Of a DNA stretch of 64,000 bases, positions 42,301 through 52,220 are shown piece by piece. Source of the stretch: Penicillus capitatus (taxonomy: Eukaryota > Chlorophyta); contig OZ287703.1 in the NCBI GenBank assembly GCA_965649825.1, positions 558,001-622,000 on the forward strand. Direction: 5' to 3'. Numbering within the stretch: the first letter of the stretch is position 1; every line of letters begins with the position of its first letter. A program made the translations under genes and the position numbers. The notes under the pieces were generated by a model. That model was not told where the DNA came from. It saw only the letters and a program-made list of their open reading frames with translations, and searched no databases.

Positions 42301-43536
42301 CTGCACAAATTTTGTCTCTTCTGCAAAGAACAGGGATAGAAAGTGCAAACGCTCACAGATCCACTGTTCTGGCTTTTTATCTAGGATGTCAGAATTCAGA
42401 AGGCACTGACAGCAAATGTCTAGAAAGCAGGGATAGGCAGTGGACAGTGTGTTTTCAGCACAGAAGGTAACAAACTCACAGATTTTTTCAAACAGCACAT
42501 CAGACAGAGCAAAATGCACAACAGGTGATAAAAACAGAAACTCGATTGTGTGAAAGAGAAGGATACTATTATCGGATGCCCCGACGAGCAATCCGTCAAG
42601 AAAAAGAGTGGCGATGTCCATTTCAATGCCATTCAATACCATCTCTAGAATTCCGTTGAGCTGAGCTTTTGTGGAAGAAACGTCAGGTCGGTAGAGATCG
42701 ATGAGATTCGAAACGAATGCATCGAATGCATTTCTAGATGTCCTTGCCGTTATGGCAGCCGTCAGAATTTTCTGAACGTGCTCACTAGTGTCACATCTCC
42801 CTTTCTGCGCGACATCGAATCCACCACCATCCAAGGTCACTTCTGATGGTCCATCCATACGCGTGTCTTCTTGCTGAGAACTGTCACTGGAATCTGGAGT
42901 CATGCCAGCGGCGACAAAAGGATCGAAAACCAGCGATAGCAGTTCCTGAGAAGCAAGGATATCTCCCACAATCTGAGGGCCGTTCTTAATCTTTCCATGT
43001 ATCTCCTTGCCGGTGCCCAATTCGCCACAAACGATGTGTTCCAAGAGGCCAAGGACGGCATCGATATCATTGCCCAAGACGTCTTTCAGAGTCAGCATTC
43101 CGAGCAGAATCTCAGCACTGGGGCCATCATCCTCACTCTGCAGCTTCATTCTCACTCTTTTCTTTATTGCCACCTCTTGTACTGACAACTTCGAATCGTC
43201 GTATTCTCTTTTGCGAAGGAGAATGTCGTAGACGCTGCATGCTTGCGATGTGGGCACTTTCTGCACGAACCAGTTCAGGATCTGTGCCAAAGGACCACAG
43301 GCGGCCGTCTTCGCTTTGAGCACTCTGACTGCATGCGCTTGGACGATGCAGTGGAAGAATGCGGCAGTGCCGTTCTTGGTCAGATCACTTTCCGTCGTTT
43401 CGATGGAACCGCGACGCGTGATCGCATCAACGGCTAGACGGATATCCTGAACTGCCGAGTCTTCTCTCTCGTCCAATGCGCGTTTTAGCGCGTCTTGGAG
43501 CATCGAAAGGTTAACCCACTTTGATGTCGCTTCCAT
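18306..43536 (-). CDS. Giant midasin-like AAA+ protein with ASH-like repeats and four vWA domains
   Basis: Exons on the minus strand: 43536-19666, 19607-19285, 19224-19038 and 18986-18306, totalling 8,353 residues (34 unknown across a gap). Residues 1-790 are helical. Six AAA+ modules follow, with Walker A near 820 (GSTGVGKT), 1255 (GNAGSGKT), 1571 (GKPAVGKT), 1888 (GESAFKTE, degenerate), 2431 (GAPGIGKT) and 2778 (GPTCSKKT, degenerate). A long helical linker extends to about 5480. ASH/MSP-like beta repeats lie at about 5485-5980 (DFGTL occurs twice), then helices and an acidic, disordered stretch. Four vWA domains have DxSxS at 7331, 7702, 7940 and 8141. The order AAAx6-linker-acidic-vWA is that of midasin/Rea1, but the ASH block and extra vWAs are not part of midasin. 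A role as an ATP-driven remodelling machine is inferred. Confidence 0.85.
22788..22865 (-). repeat. 39-bp in-frame tandem duplication inside the giant gene
   Basis: Two adjacent 39-bp copies encode MDGWMKCRDLLHK and MDGWIKCRDQLDK on the minus strand. They differ at a few positions, so the duplication is not a very recent slip or assembly error. They lie in the helical region between the ASH-like block and the first vWA domain. Confidence 0.8.
30113..30212. other. Assembly gap (100 N) inside the giant gene
   Basis: Exactly 100 N, probably a placeholder of unknown true length. It falls at residues about 4442-4475, in the helical linker. The reading frame happens to be kept across it, and I see no repeated flank that would indicate overlapping contig ends. 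Confidence 0.95.
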
Positions 43537-44508
43537 CGTTGCCTGGAGACACAGCGACGCATTGGGCAGTCCGTCGCCGAACGAGGATTCTTCGTAGGAT
43601 TGAGATTTTTGGATGCCGCTCTCGTCGTTGACGAAAAAGGCGAAGGCGCGAAATGTTGCAAGACATCCGAACGACCGCGTGCGCTTGAACGAGACTGTAA
43701 GGATCGTTGTTTTGTGTTCTTACTTTGCAGGAGGTATTTTTCTTGAAGTCGCGAGAGGATCGTTGCTTCCGAACGAATGAATAGTCAACGACCCTTGGAA
43801 GAAGATATTCCGTGCTGGGCACGATGCGTCGCGTCAGGATTTAACGTTGAAAATGACGCGACATGGTGGATGTATCAAAGTAAACGAGATGCTTCGACGG
43901 TCGACGCCACTTCTTGCGGAACACTACGGTCTTCTATCTCCTCTATCTCGCCTTACCTTTTGTTATGTTCATGTCCAGCATGCATTCGGTCTACTCCTTC
44001 CTCCTGGAGTAATCTCCCATGAGGCGAACATAAGTGAACACGTGAAGATTTCTGTATCGCTCTGATTTCAGAGACAGAAGTTCATCTCCTTTCACAAAAA
44101 GACTAGCCGTTATGAAGAGACAAGTTCAACGGAACTCTTTTTTCATGCGCATTGCTGGTAAGGTAGATGGTGTGTATATTAAGGCGTCCATAGTTGGTTG
44201 GACCTGCAAGGTGCATACATTCAGTAAGAAGTCTGAAGACTGCGTGGCAATCGCTCTTAATCTTCTATAAGATGGAGGCTCTTTACTTGCACTGTTATGA
44301 AATGCACATAGTATGTGTGCTATCAAATAGGGTCGGGACGTCCAGATACGGTGGGTGTCTCTTCATGACCACGTATGTACTCACTGAATTCAACATGCGC
44401 ATGAAATGCAATGCATGACGATAATGCCCCATTTTGGCCGCCCTACTGTTCACAGACGTTTCTTCCTCTGTTCTTTCTGGACGTGTTGTTGTGGTTGTCG
44501 ACACAAGT
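43537..44508. other. Divergent intergenic region between giant gene and NOG1
   Basis: About 970 bp with stops in all frames; I see no gene or structured RNA. It must contain the promoters of both divergent genes. At roughly eight times the spacing of the other divergent pairs, it has room for separate promoters. Confidence 0.5.
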
Positions 44509-46686
44509 ATGGTGCTCTACAACTTCAAGCAGATTCCAATTGTCCCAACGGCTTCCGATTTTATCGATATCGTTCTATCGCGTACCCAGCGCCAGACACC
44601 GACCGTCTGCCACGGCGGATGGAAGATCTCGCGTATTCGGCAGTTTTACATGCGCAAAGTGAAACACACTCAGACCACTTGGCACGAGAACCTCGGCAAA
44701 ATCCTCGAGGCCTTTCCCACTATACAAGATGTTCATCCCTTCTACTCAGATCTGCTGAATGTCCTCTACGACAAGGACCATTACAAATTGGCACTTGGGC
44801 AGCTCAATGTCGCTCGCAATCTCATCGATCGATTAGCACAAGACTACGTACGTCTCCTGAAGTACGGAGATTCGCAGTATCGATGCAAACAGCTCAAACG
44901 AGCAGCTCTGGTGCATCGCGCTTTCATGGTATCTCTATGGGTCAGTGAGAAAAACTGTAGGGACGCATGGCAACGATCATGAAGAAGCAAGGGCCGGGAT
45001 TAAAGTACCTAGAGCAGGTACGGCAGCACATGTCTCGTCTGCCGTCCATTGACCCGAACACACGGACTCTACTCTTGTGCGGTTATCCCAATGTTGGCAA
45101 GAGCAGTTTCATGAACCTGGTCACGCGTGCCGATGTGGAAGTGGAACCTTACGCTTTTACCACGAAGTCTCTCTATGTGGGACACATGGACTACAAGTAT
45201 CTCAGATGGCAAGTGATTGACACACCAGGCTTGCTGGATCGTCCACTGGAGGATCGAAACACGATCGAAATGCAGAGCATTACCGCATTGGCACACATCC
45301 GTGCAGCTGTTGTTTACATCGTAGATATCTCGGAAGAGTGCGGATACACCATAGCACAGCAAGTGACGCTGTTTCAGTCCCTCAAACCGCTCTTTGCCAA
45401 CAAGCCCATCCTTATCTGCTGCAACAAAGTCGATGCACGTCCTATGGATACACTCAGCAAAGAAGAATTGACCTGTCTTGAAACTCTCGCAGCTGAGACG
45501 CTGAAACTTGAAGGCGGCGTGGAGTTCATGGAGAGCGATGTGTCCGGAATGCTCTGGCCGATGAGTACAATGAGAGAGGAGGGCGTTATGGAGGTCAAAC
45601 GTGCTGCCTGTGAGAGACTGCTGCAACAGAGAGTGGATGCCAAGTTGCAAGGCCATCGATGCGAGACGATCCTCAACAGAATCCACGTCGCCATGCCCAA
45701 AGGCGGCATCGATCCAAACCGACCCCCCTGTATTCCAGAGAGCGTGTTGAGAGCAAGAGAACAGGCAGTCACTGAGAGTGCCTCCGAAAAGAAGCTCACT
45801 GAGAAAGAGATCCAAGAGGTGATGGGAGGCGGCGGCGTGTACTGGTCGGATGAGCGGAAGGGCTATCTACTTGAAAAGGCCGAGTGGAAGTACGATATCA
45901 TGCCGGAGATATGGGACGGGCATAACATCCTCGATTTCGTCGATCCTGACATCGATCTGAAGCTCAAGGAGCTGGAACTCGAGGAAGCGGAATACGAAGT
46001 GAGCATACATAACAGACGTGTGCGAGATCTGGGTGGAATGTCATGCAGCATCGAATGGAAGATGACGATCTAGAAGTGGAAGAAGAAGGACCATTGGAAC
46101 AGGACGAAACGGAACTGTTAGAGCAGATCCGCCGCCAGAAGCGCATCAGGAAACAAGAGAGCATCCGCGAAAAGACATCCAGGACGAACAATCCCATTGT
46201 CTCCAGGTGGGCCATCCCTATCGACACGCCTCCCTTGACGTGTTTACCTGTGCTAGACTCAATCGTTCGCGTCGTTTGGATCAGATGGCGGAGAAACTCA
46301 CAGAATTGGGCATGGATCCGAGTCTTGTCGTGGAAAGAGTGCGCAGTGCGTCGCGTCATCGCCGACGTCGTAGTCAGAGTCGGGCCAGTAGTGGTTCGCA
46401 GATGGATGAGGACACCGAAGAGGACGGCACTTCACGGAAGCGGCTGCATTCCTCCAAATCGCGTTCGCTTTCTCGTGGTCGCAGCGTGTCTCTGGCCAAG
46501 CCTGCGCAAGGCAGTGGGCTGAAAGACGTGGCTCAGCGCAATCGTGCTATGCGCCTTGCCGATCGTCACCAACGCCGTCGCAACAAACAGGCACGTCGCG
46601 GTGAAGGAGATCGCCACATTCCAACCCTCAGACCCAAACACTTGCTCACCGGTATTCGAGGCATCGGCAAAACGTCCCGTCGCTAG
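44509..46686 (+). CDS. NOG1: Nucleolar GTP-binding protein NOG1
   Basis: GTPase required for maturation of pre-60S ribosomes in the nucleolus. Exons 44509-44910, 44961-45998, 46049-46206 and 46257-46686, 675 residues; all three introns are exactly 50 bp. The start [18 protein letters not shown] aligns with the conserved NOG1 N-terminus. Motifs: [21 protein letters not shown]1 GYPNVGKSS at residues 175-183, G2 region YAFTTKSL, G3 DTPG, G4 NKVD, then EIWDGHNI. The C-terminus is basic and Ser/Arg-rich, ending with RPKHLLTG as in other NOG1 proteins. NOG1 and midasin act on the same particle, but the giant neighbour cannot be called the true midasin. Confidence 0.97.
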
Positions 46687-46759
46687 AAAAGGATGTGATG
46701 TGACGGGTGTGTGATGGCGGTAATGACGCGACTTTCTGTCTTGGATATTGCACGACGCG

Positions 46760-47580
46760 ATGCGTCAGCGCGAGAGCGTTGCCTTTCAGAAGATCGCCGA
46801 TCTGCAGAAAAGCATCGTAGCGCTGCAAAAAGAATGTGCCGAGCTGCGCGACGACGGCCGCCGACGACAGGAGTCCTATCTCCGACGCGAGGCGCAAATG
46901 CGCGCGACGATTGAAGAGCTAGAGAATCGAAAACGAGTGATTCACGAAGACGACGAGCCCGATGACGATATGATCATCCAGTCGATCTCACTCTTTTGCC
47001 CTTCGCATCTCACTCTTTCTGGCGAAACAGGAAATGCCAACAGCAATTAGAGGAAGGGATTTATGCCCTGTTGGAGAAGCAGCGAAAACTCATGGGGCGC
47101 TCCGAGATGGATGACTTAGAGCGATTCGATGAGAAACTCAAGTCGATCGAAGCGTCCATCCATCAGCGACAGCAACCAAGCAGCACTTCCTCGGCTCGTG
47201 CCGTGCAGAACAGGAAGACAGTTTGTCGATAACCTCGAGAGCGTGTCGTCCAGGTGGTTGTTCGTTGGCAGATCGAAGCGATGGAGGAGCTGACCAATTT
47301 GAGGAAGAGCCACGCAGCATTGCAAGAGAAGTATCGAGAGGAGTGCCAGAAATCGGCGCAACTCCGAATCGAATGTGCCTGTCTCAAAGACACGGAGGCG
47401 CTTCTCTCAAAGTATCCCACGCTTCCTCAGCCATCTCACTCAAATTCCATGTCCTTAGACAACTTGTCGAGCTCAAATGTGATCTCCGACGAAAAACGAA
47501 AGAGACCAAAGCACCATAGCACAGTCTATGGAAGCGATATCGCCAACCGTCGCTTTCGAGTGGCGGATCAAAATGTGTGA
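46760..47580 (+). CDS. Small coiled-coil protein, family not recognised
   Basis: Exons 46760-46980, 47031-47220 and 47254-47580 give 245 residues. The introns are 50 and 33 bp; the second is the shortest in the window. Nearly the whole N-terminal two thirds is heptad-rich and charged (KIADLQKSIVALQKECAELR, QQQLEEGIYALLEKQRKL, EELTNLRKSHAALQEKYREE), followed by a Ser-rich tail. The ATG at 46760 is the first in frame; an upstream exon is possible. The stop lies only 20 bp from that of the convergent gene at 47601. Confidence 0.65.
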
Positions 47581-47600
47581 GAAAAGGAATTGTGTTATCT

Positions 47601-48193
47601 CTATGACTGTTTGGCTGTAATGTGTTTGGCAATGAAGTTTTGGAGATCGGATTTGGTTTGACTCAGATTGGCTTCGCCCGAGATCTTGATTCCGCTCTTG
47701 GACTCCAATGAGATCATCAGCTTCGCATCGAATGCCGTCGGAAAGGCATTGGGATTGCAGATCACTTCAAGCGCAGCGATATCGTCCACATTACCCTCTG
47801 GATTCTCATAGCTGTACCGCATCAGATCCCATCTCTGCGGCTTCTCTGCTGCCTGTTTTTCCTTAAACGTTTGCAACAGTCCATTAAAAGAGCGCCCCAA
47901 GTTGCGCGCCTCATCTGTGCTGAAGGGCAATTCCACTGTCGATTCGCCCAGATGCAATACCAGTGGCGTCTCTGCGTCCGAGGAGATCCATAACGATCCA
48001 GTTCGATAAGGCGTATCATAAAGCACCTCGTGATAGACATCGAAGACGCCATGGACGACTCGGCCGAGGATGACAGAGAAGCATACGTCTAGCAGCGATC
48101 TTCATCGACACGAAGAGACGTCACATCACGCAGCAGAATCGAATCGACAGACCCTTCAACTGTGTCTGCCGTGCCACATCCACCGTCCCACAT
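47601..48193 (-). CDS. Unassigned conserved-looking protein, start uncertain
   Basis: I do not recognise the family. The main exon (48088-47601) is a clean open frame with protein-like composition: VLYDTPYRTGSLWISSD, LVLHLGESTVELPF, SYENPEGNVDDIAALEVICN and SGIKISGEANLSQTKSDLQ. It has no in-frame ATG at its 5' side. Joining 48193-48130 to it through a 41-bp GT-AG intron supplies an ATG and gives 183 residues in frame. That ATG shares the palindrome CATG with the start of the plus-strand cupin gene, so either this start or the intron may be wrong. The alternation of beta strands and an amphipathic final helix suggests a small alpha/beta domain. Confidence 0.45.
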
Positions 48194-48752
48194 GATCCGC
48201 ACCGTCAACTTCCCGAAGAGTGCGCCCATTGCTTCACGGCGTCCAACTCGGCAACGCTCTTACGTCGTTGAAAAGTGCGTGCGCACTCGGTTGTTGTGTG
48301 CGAGTGCAGTGTTGAAGTCATATTAGGTGGGATGAGGAAGCTCACGGGAAGCTGACCTCGGAATCTTTTCGGCAGTTCTTTGGATCACAAGGATATACCG
48401 CTGCAGATAAAGTCTACGATACCGGTTTCTCATTTTCTCGACATAAACACGATGGACGAACGACCGTCGTGAACCTTGGAGGTCCCGCTTACGTTGTCGA
48501 TTTCGACGATGAGCAGGTATGACGCCACAGTACTGCAATCGGATGCATGAAGGCAGCTGGTTCGTACTTTAGGTGCTGGTCAAGTCTGGAGAATACTTTA
48601 CCTTTCCAGCGGGAGCATACCATGTGGAAACGGCACCGGATGGCATGCACTTTGGTATTGCAACGAAGGAACCGGGGTTGGCTGCCTTTCTTTTACTGGG
48701 CATAGCGTTTCAACGCGTCGAAGCTTTTTTCAAAGGTTGGGTTGCAAAGTGA
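48192..48752 (+). CDS. Single-domain cupin protein
   Basis: Exons 48192-48274, 48327-48516 and 48573-48752, 150 residues. It is a small beta-barrel with both cupin motifs. The first is HKH (His67, His69) in GFSFSRHKHDGRTTVVNLGG. The second fits G-x5-P-x-G-x2-H exactly (Gly97, Pro103, Gly105, His108). Three histidines would suffice to hold a metal. The C-terminus is hydrophobic (LAAFLLLGIAF) and may pack on the barrel or a membrane. Substrate is unknown. No transit peptide is clear, although residues 1-25 are basic. Confidence 0.8.
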
Positions 48753-48968
48753 AGTGAATCTGTGGAGTTTCTGTATCCGCGTTTTATCATGGCAGCCTTT
48801 GGATCAGACAGTGAGACATGCGTCATGCCATCGATAAAACGAGGCGGTAAGAAAGTGGATGGCATCGTCGCGTAATTTGACAGATTTTTTCATGGGACCC
48901 TTTTGAAAACGACGCGTCATTCTTTATGTATCCACGTGGATGATGGACACTGTGTAAGAACATGAGGA

Positions 48969-51900
48969 TCAGGGGAGCGAAACAGATTCTGATTTCTCTA
49001 TCAGCGATTTCATGCAAGGGGAGAGAGAAGAGAGAAAAGGACGATCGCCAACGACGATCAAATGATACCTGGCACGCGTGAGGGCAACATTGAGGCGTTG
49101 AGCATCCGATGCGAAAGAGCCAGCTGTGTCGATACTCATAGACAGGATAATGACGTCTTTTTCCATACCCTGCATAAAAGGACACGTGTCTATATGCAGA
49201 AGAAAGCACAGATGGTTTTCTTGCCTGAAAAGAATCGACGGTGGCAACCTGAACGGCTTCGGATTTCTCTGCCAGGAGAGATGAGATGAGGTGCACCTGC
49301 ACGACACAGATGAACAGCGTTTTCGTTCCTTACCCAAACCTGTGCTCTAAAGAAGCAGATAACGCCCAATTGATTGTCCGGCAGTCCATGGCTTGCGAGT
49401 AATTTGACGACTTTGACGACCGCACGTGCCTGCCATTGAAGCAATGTGAGATTTTTAGGGGGGAGGGGTTGGACCTCTGGTCTATTTAAGTAACTGTGCG
49501 AGTTCTCGTGTTTTGTTGCCGTTCCTGCGACTTGGACGTGACAGATCGCCGACCACTGAGGAATCAAAGCTGCGCGATCTTCACGTGTACAGCCATCGAT
49601 TAGTCTTCCATCATAGAAATGTTTATTTGGAATCGAGCAGATATCGGGATGGCATCTACAGTGCAATGACTGTATTCCAGTCTTAGCGCGATGCCGTACC
49701 TGTATTGCGTTCGAAGCATGTATGGTACATGACCCAAAGACTGAAGTCTACTGAAAAGGGGACGGGCAAAGCCATGACCTCTCTGCGGTTCCGACGGTGA
49801 AGAAACAACGGCAGGCAGTTGGCACGGATCGCCAGCAGCAATCAAATACCTAGAGTCATAGACAAATCAATATCCTGTCTTGTCTTCTATGATGTATGTC
49901 TCCCACTTCGATCCTGTCTTGATAAGAGGCAGAATACTAAGAGGCTCGATGATCTGGCAGGCTTCATCCAACAGGATCACATCGAATGTGAGTCCTTGCA
50001 GAAAAGAACTGTTCACAGAGCAACAGGTCACGCCCACAACACAAGCGCTCGAGAGTTTTTCTCTTCTTCTATGCATCATGCCTTTTTCCACCTCTTGGAG
50101 CTCATTCCTGTTCTGTGACCCATCTACCAACCACGAGTGTGATGCCAGGACGTGCCTGAGAATAGACGCGTCTTCTGGAGATTGGACGTTCTGTAGCTGT
50201 CGCTTGAGCTCAGCCGCCGTTCCTGTATTCTCGTTTGTGTCGGAAGTGTAATAGAGTGCGTAGGGCAGAACAGATCTTGCAATTTTGTCAAGCAATCCCA
50301 CGCGCAGGAAATCTGTGTAGCCAGATTTCAGCAAGCCCTCCATAATGCGATCCACTGCTTTGTTTGTGTGTGCACACATCAGCACACGCATCGGCTTGCA
50401 CTGCAAAAGGAACAATAAGCCAGTTGTATGAGAGGATGCATGGCGGCAGTCACATCAGCACGAGATGCTGTCAGGAGATGAATGATGGCCACCAGCAGCG
50501 AGCTCTTTCCAGTTCCAAAGGGGCCGTGAATCAGACAGATCGGCGATGACGGCGCAACCTCAGCCTCCTGGTTTTCCTGCAATGTCTCTGACTGCCAATG
50601 CGAAATGCATCGAACAGTTTCTGCTTGATCGTCATTCAAACAAAACTTCTCAATACAGGCATCCACTTCACTGCCGGTTTCTAAAGCAGTTGTTATATGC
50701 GAAGGCTGTTCTCGTTGAGTTAACCTTGCTCCGGCGGCGGCGGCGTTTGAGATTCTGTCTTTGGCTGCTTTGTGATCAATGCTTCCATCAGAGGGTCCGA
50801 AATGCTTTTCGTATGATCCATGGCTTCCCAGACCATCATCTCCAGGCCGGCAGGCAACGCATGAATCACATAGACTTTGTCTGCGCTCTGCCAAGGACGC
50901 TGTTTCGAAACGAGGTCCAAATGAATCTTCCCTTCTCTCGTGACGCCATGCCACATACTAGCAAAGACAGCAATCCAGGGGCCCCGACCGCCCGTCACAT
51001 GACGTGTGAGATTCCCTTTCTTGTATAAGAACGTTGGATCGGAACTCACAATCCACAGATCATGTTTCCTAACAAACACGGCTCAGATACAGAGCAAGTG
51101 TCCGTCCTCTCACCTCGCCGTTTTCTTTGTCTCTTCCATCACATTCTGTAGCTCGATAAAATAGAGATCGTCTTCTCTCTTGTCTCTCTTGACCACATGC
51201 ATACGGCAGTCGTCATAATACATAATGCCACTCTTTCTCAGCCAGGTCAACGTCCGCAACGGGGCAGCTTCTGTTGCCTTCTTCTCTGTCGATGGCGCTT
51301 GGTTTCGTTCCTCATCCAACGACTTCAAAACCATTCGCAGTTTTGTTCCAAATGCCTCCAGTTTTAGCTGCATCTCTTCATGCACCGCCGCTTTCCACAT
51401 CTCCGAATACAACTCGGGCTGATCGAAATGATCTGGAATGGTGACTCGGCGTTCGGAACGTTTGCCAAAGAGCTGAAAGCGCAGATCGAGGACATCGGTA
51501 TCGAAACGATCCCCATCGAACTTCTGTTTGACAGAAGGACGTTTGAATGCCCGCGATCGCACATCGCCACTGACAGATGGCGGAGCGACGGCAGGAGAAT
51601 TCTCCTTCTGCGTTTCCTCCTCCGGTTTGAGAAAGAGACTCAAAACCTCGGCATCTGCATACACCACAAATGTGTCAGCTTCGTAACAGCTTCCAGATCT
51701 GTCTACCCGATCGGGGCTTCTCATCGGCGATGGCTGCCGATCGCGTTTTCTTCGCACCCGGTTGCGTCTTCTCTTTCGATGAGCATCGTTTTCTCAGTCC
51801 AATCCGCATCGTCGCTCTTTCGCATCTGGGTCTGGGAGGCGACGCCGCTTTTGCTGGCACCGTCGTCGTGGCGTTTCGCTGTCCTGCCGTCGGGATCTCT

Positions 51901-52142
51901 TCTACAGCGCACGTTTCATCGCAATTGACCAGAAATCCGTGAAAGCAATCGATTCCTTCACTCTCAGTCGTGATCCCGCCTTTGAGTCGACCTCGGCTCA
52001 GTTGCCGCCCCTCGTCGTCGCACAGCACTGCTTGGCGATTGGGCATTACTTTGAGAAACCCATCGTGGTATGTCTTGTGCTTTTTTGTAAGGTGACGCGA
52101 GTAAAGAACGCGAAAACACTGAAGGACGTCGCTGCGCGTCAT
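48969..52142 (-). CDS. ZGRF1: ZGRF1-like DNA helicase (DUF2439 plus SF1 helicase)
   Basis: Ten minus-strand exons: 52142-51707, 51654-51114, 51068-50725, 50680-50454, 50400-49907, 49849-49700, 49655-49475, 49429-49340, 49296-49225 and 49169-48969; 911 residues. The N-terminus is a DUF2439 domain (FRVLYSRHLTKKHKTYHDGFLK), found in ZGRF1, fungal Mte1 and Dbl2, which promote homologous recombination and fork repair. The helicase core has Walker A GPFGTGKSS near 493, DEACQ near 661, GDPCQLPAVV, LRTQYRCHPDI, VATVDSFQGMEKDVIIL and LNVALTRARYHL, an SF1B Upf1-like set. The segment before the core (KHDLWIVSSDPTFL) also matches ZGRF1. No GRF zinc finger is visible. The intron at 49170-49224 has a GC donor. 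Confidence 0.88.
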
Positions 52143-52220
52143 CAAGGGCGAACGTTGTCAGGCGCCGTGTGAAACTGTCGATGATGTGACAGCCTTTAAC
52201 AAGACCGACAGACATCATGA

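Noticed and set aside
18306-43536. Calling the giant gene the organism's midasin (MDN1) orthologue
   Set aside because: The ring order fits midasin, but the ASH-like block, four vWA domains and degenerate modules do not. Without a search for a second midasin the assignment is not safe.
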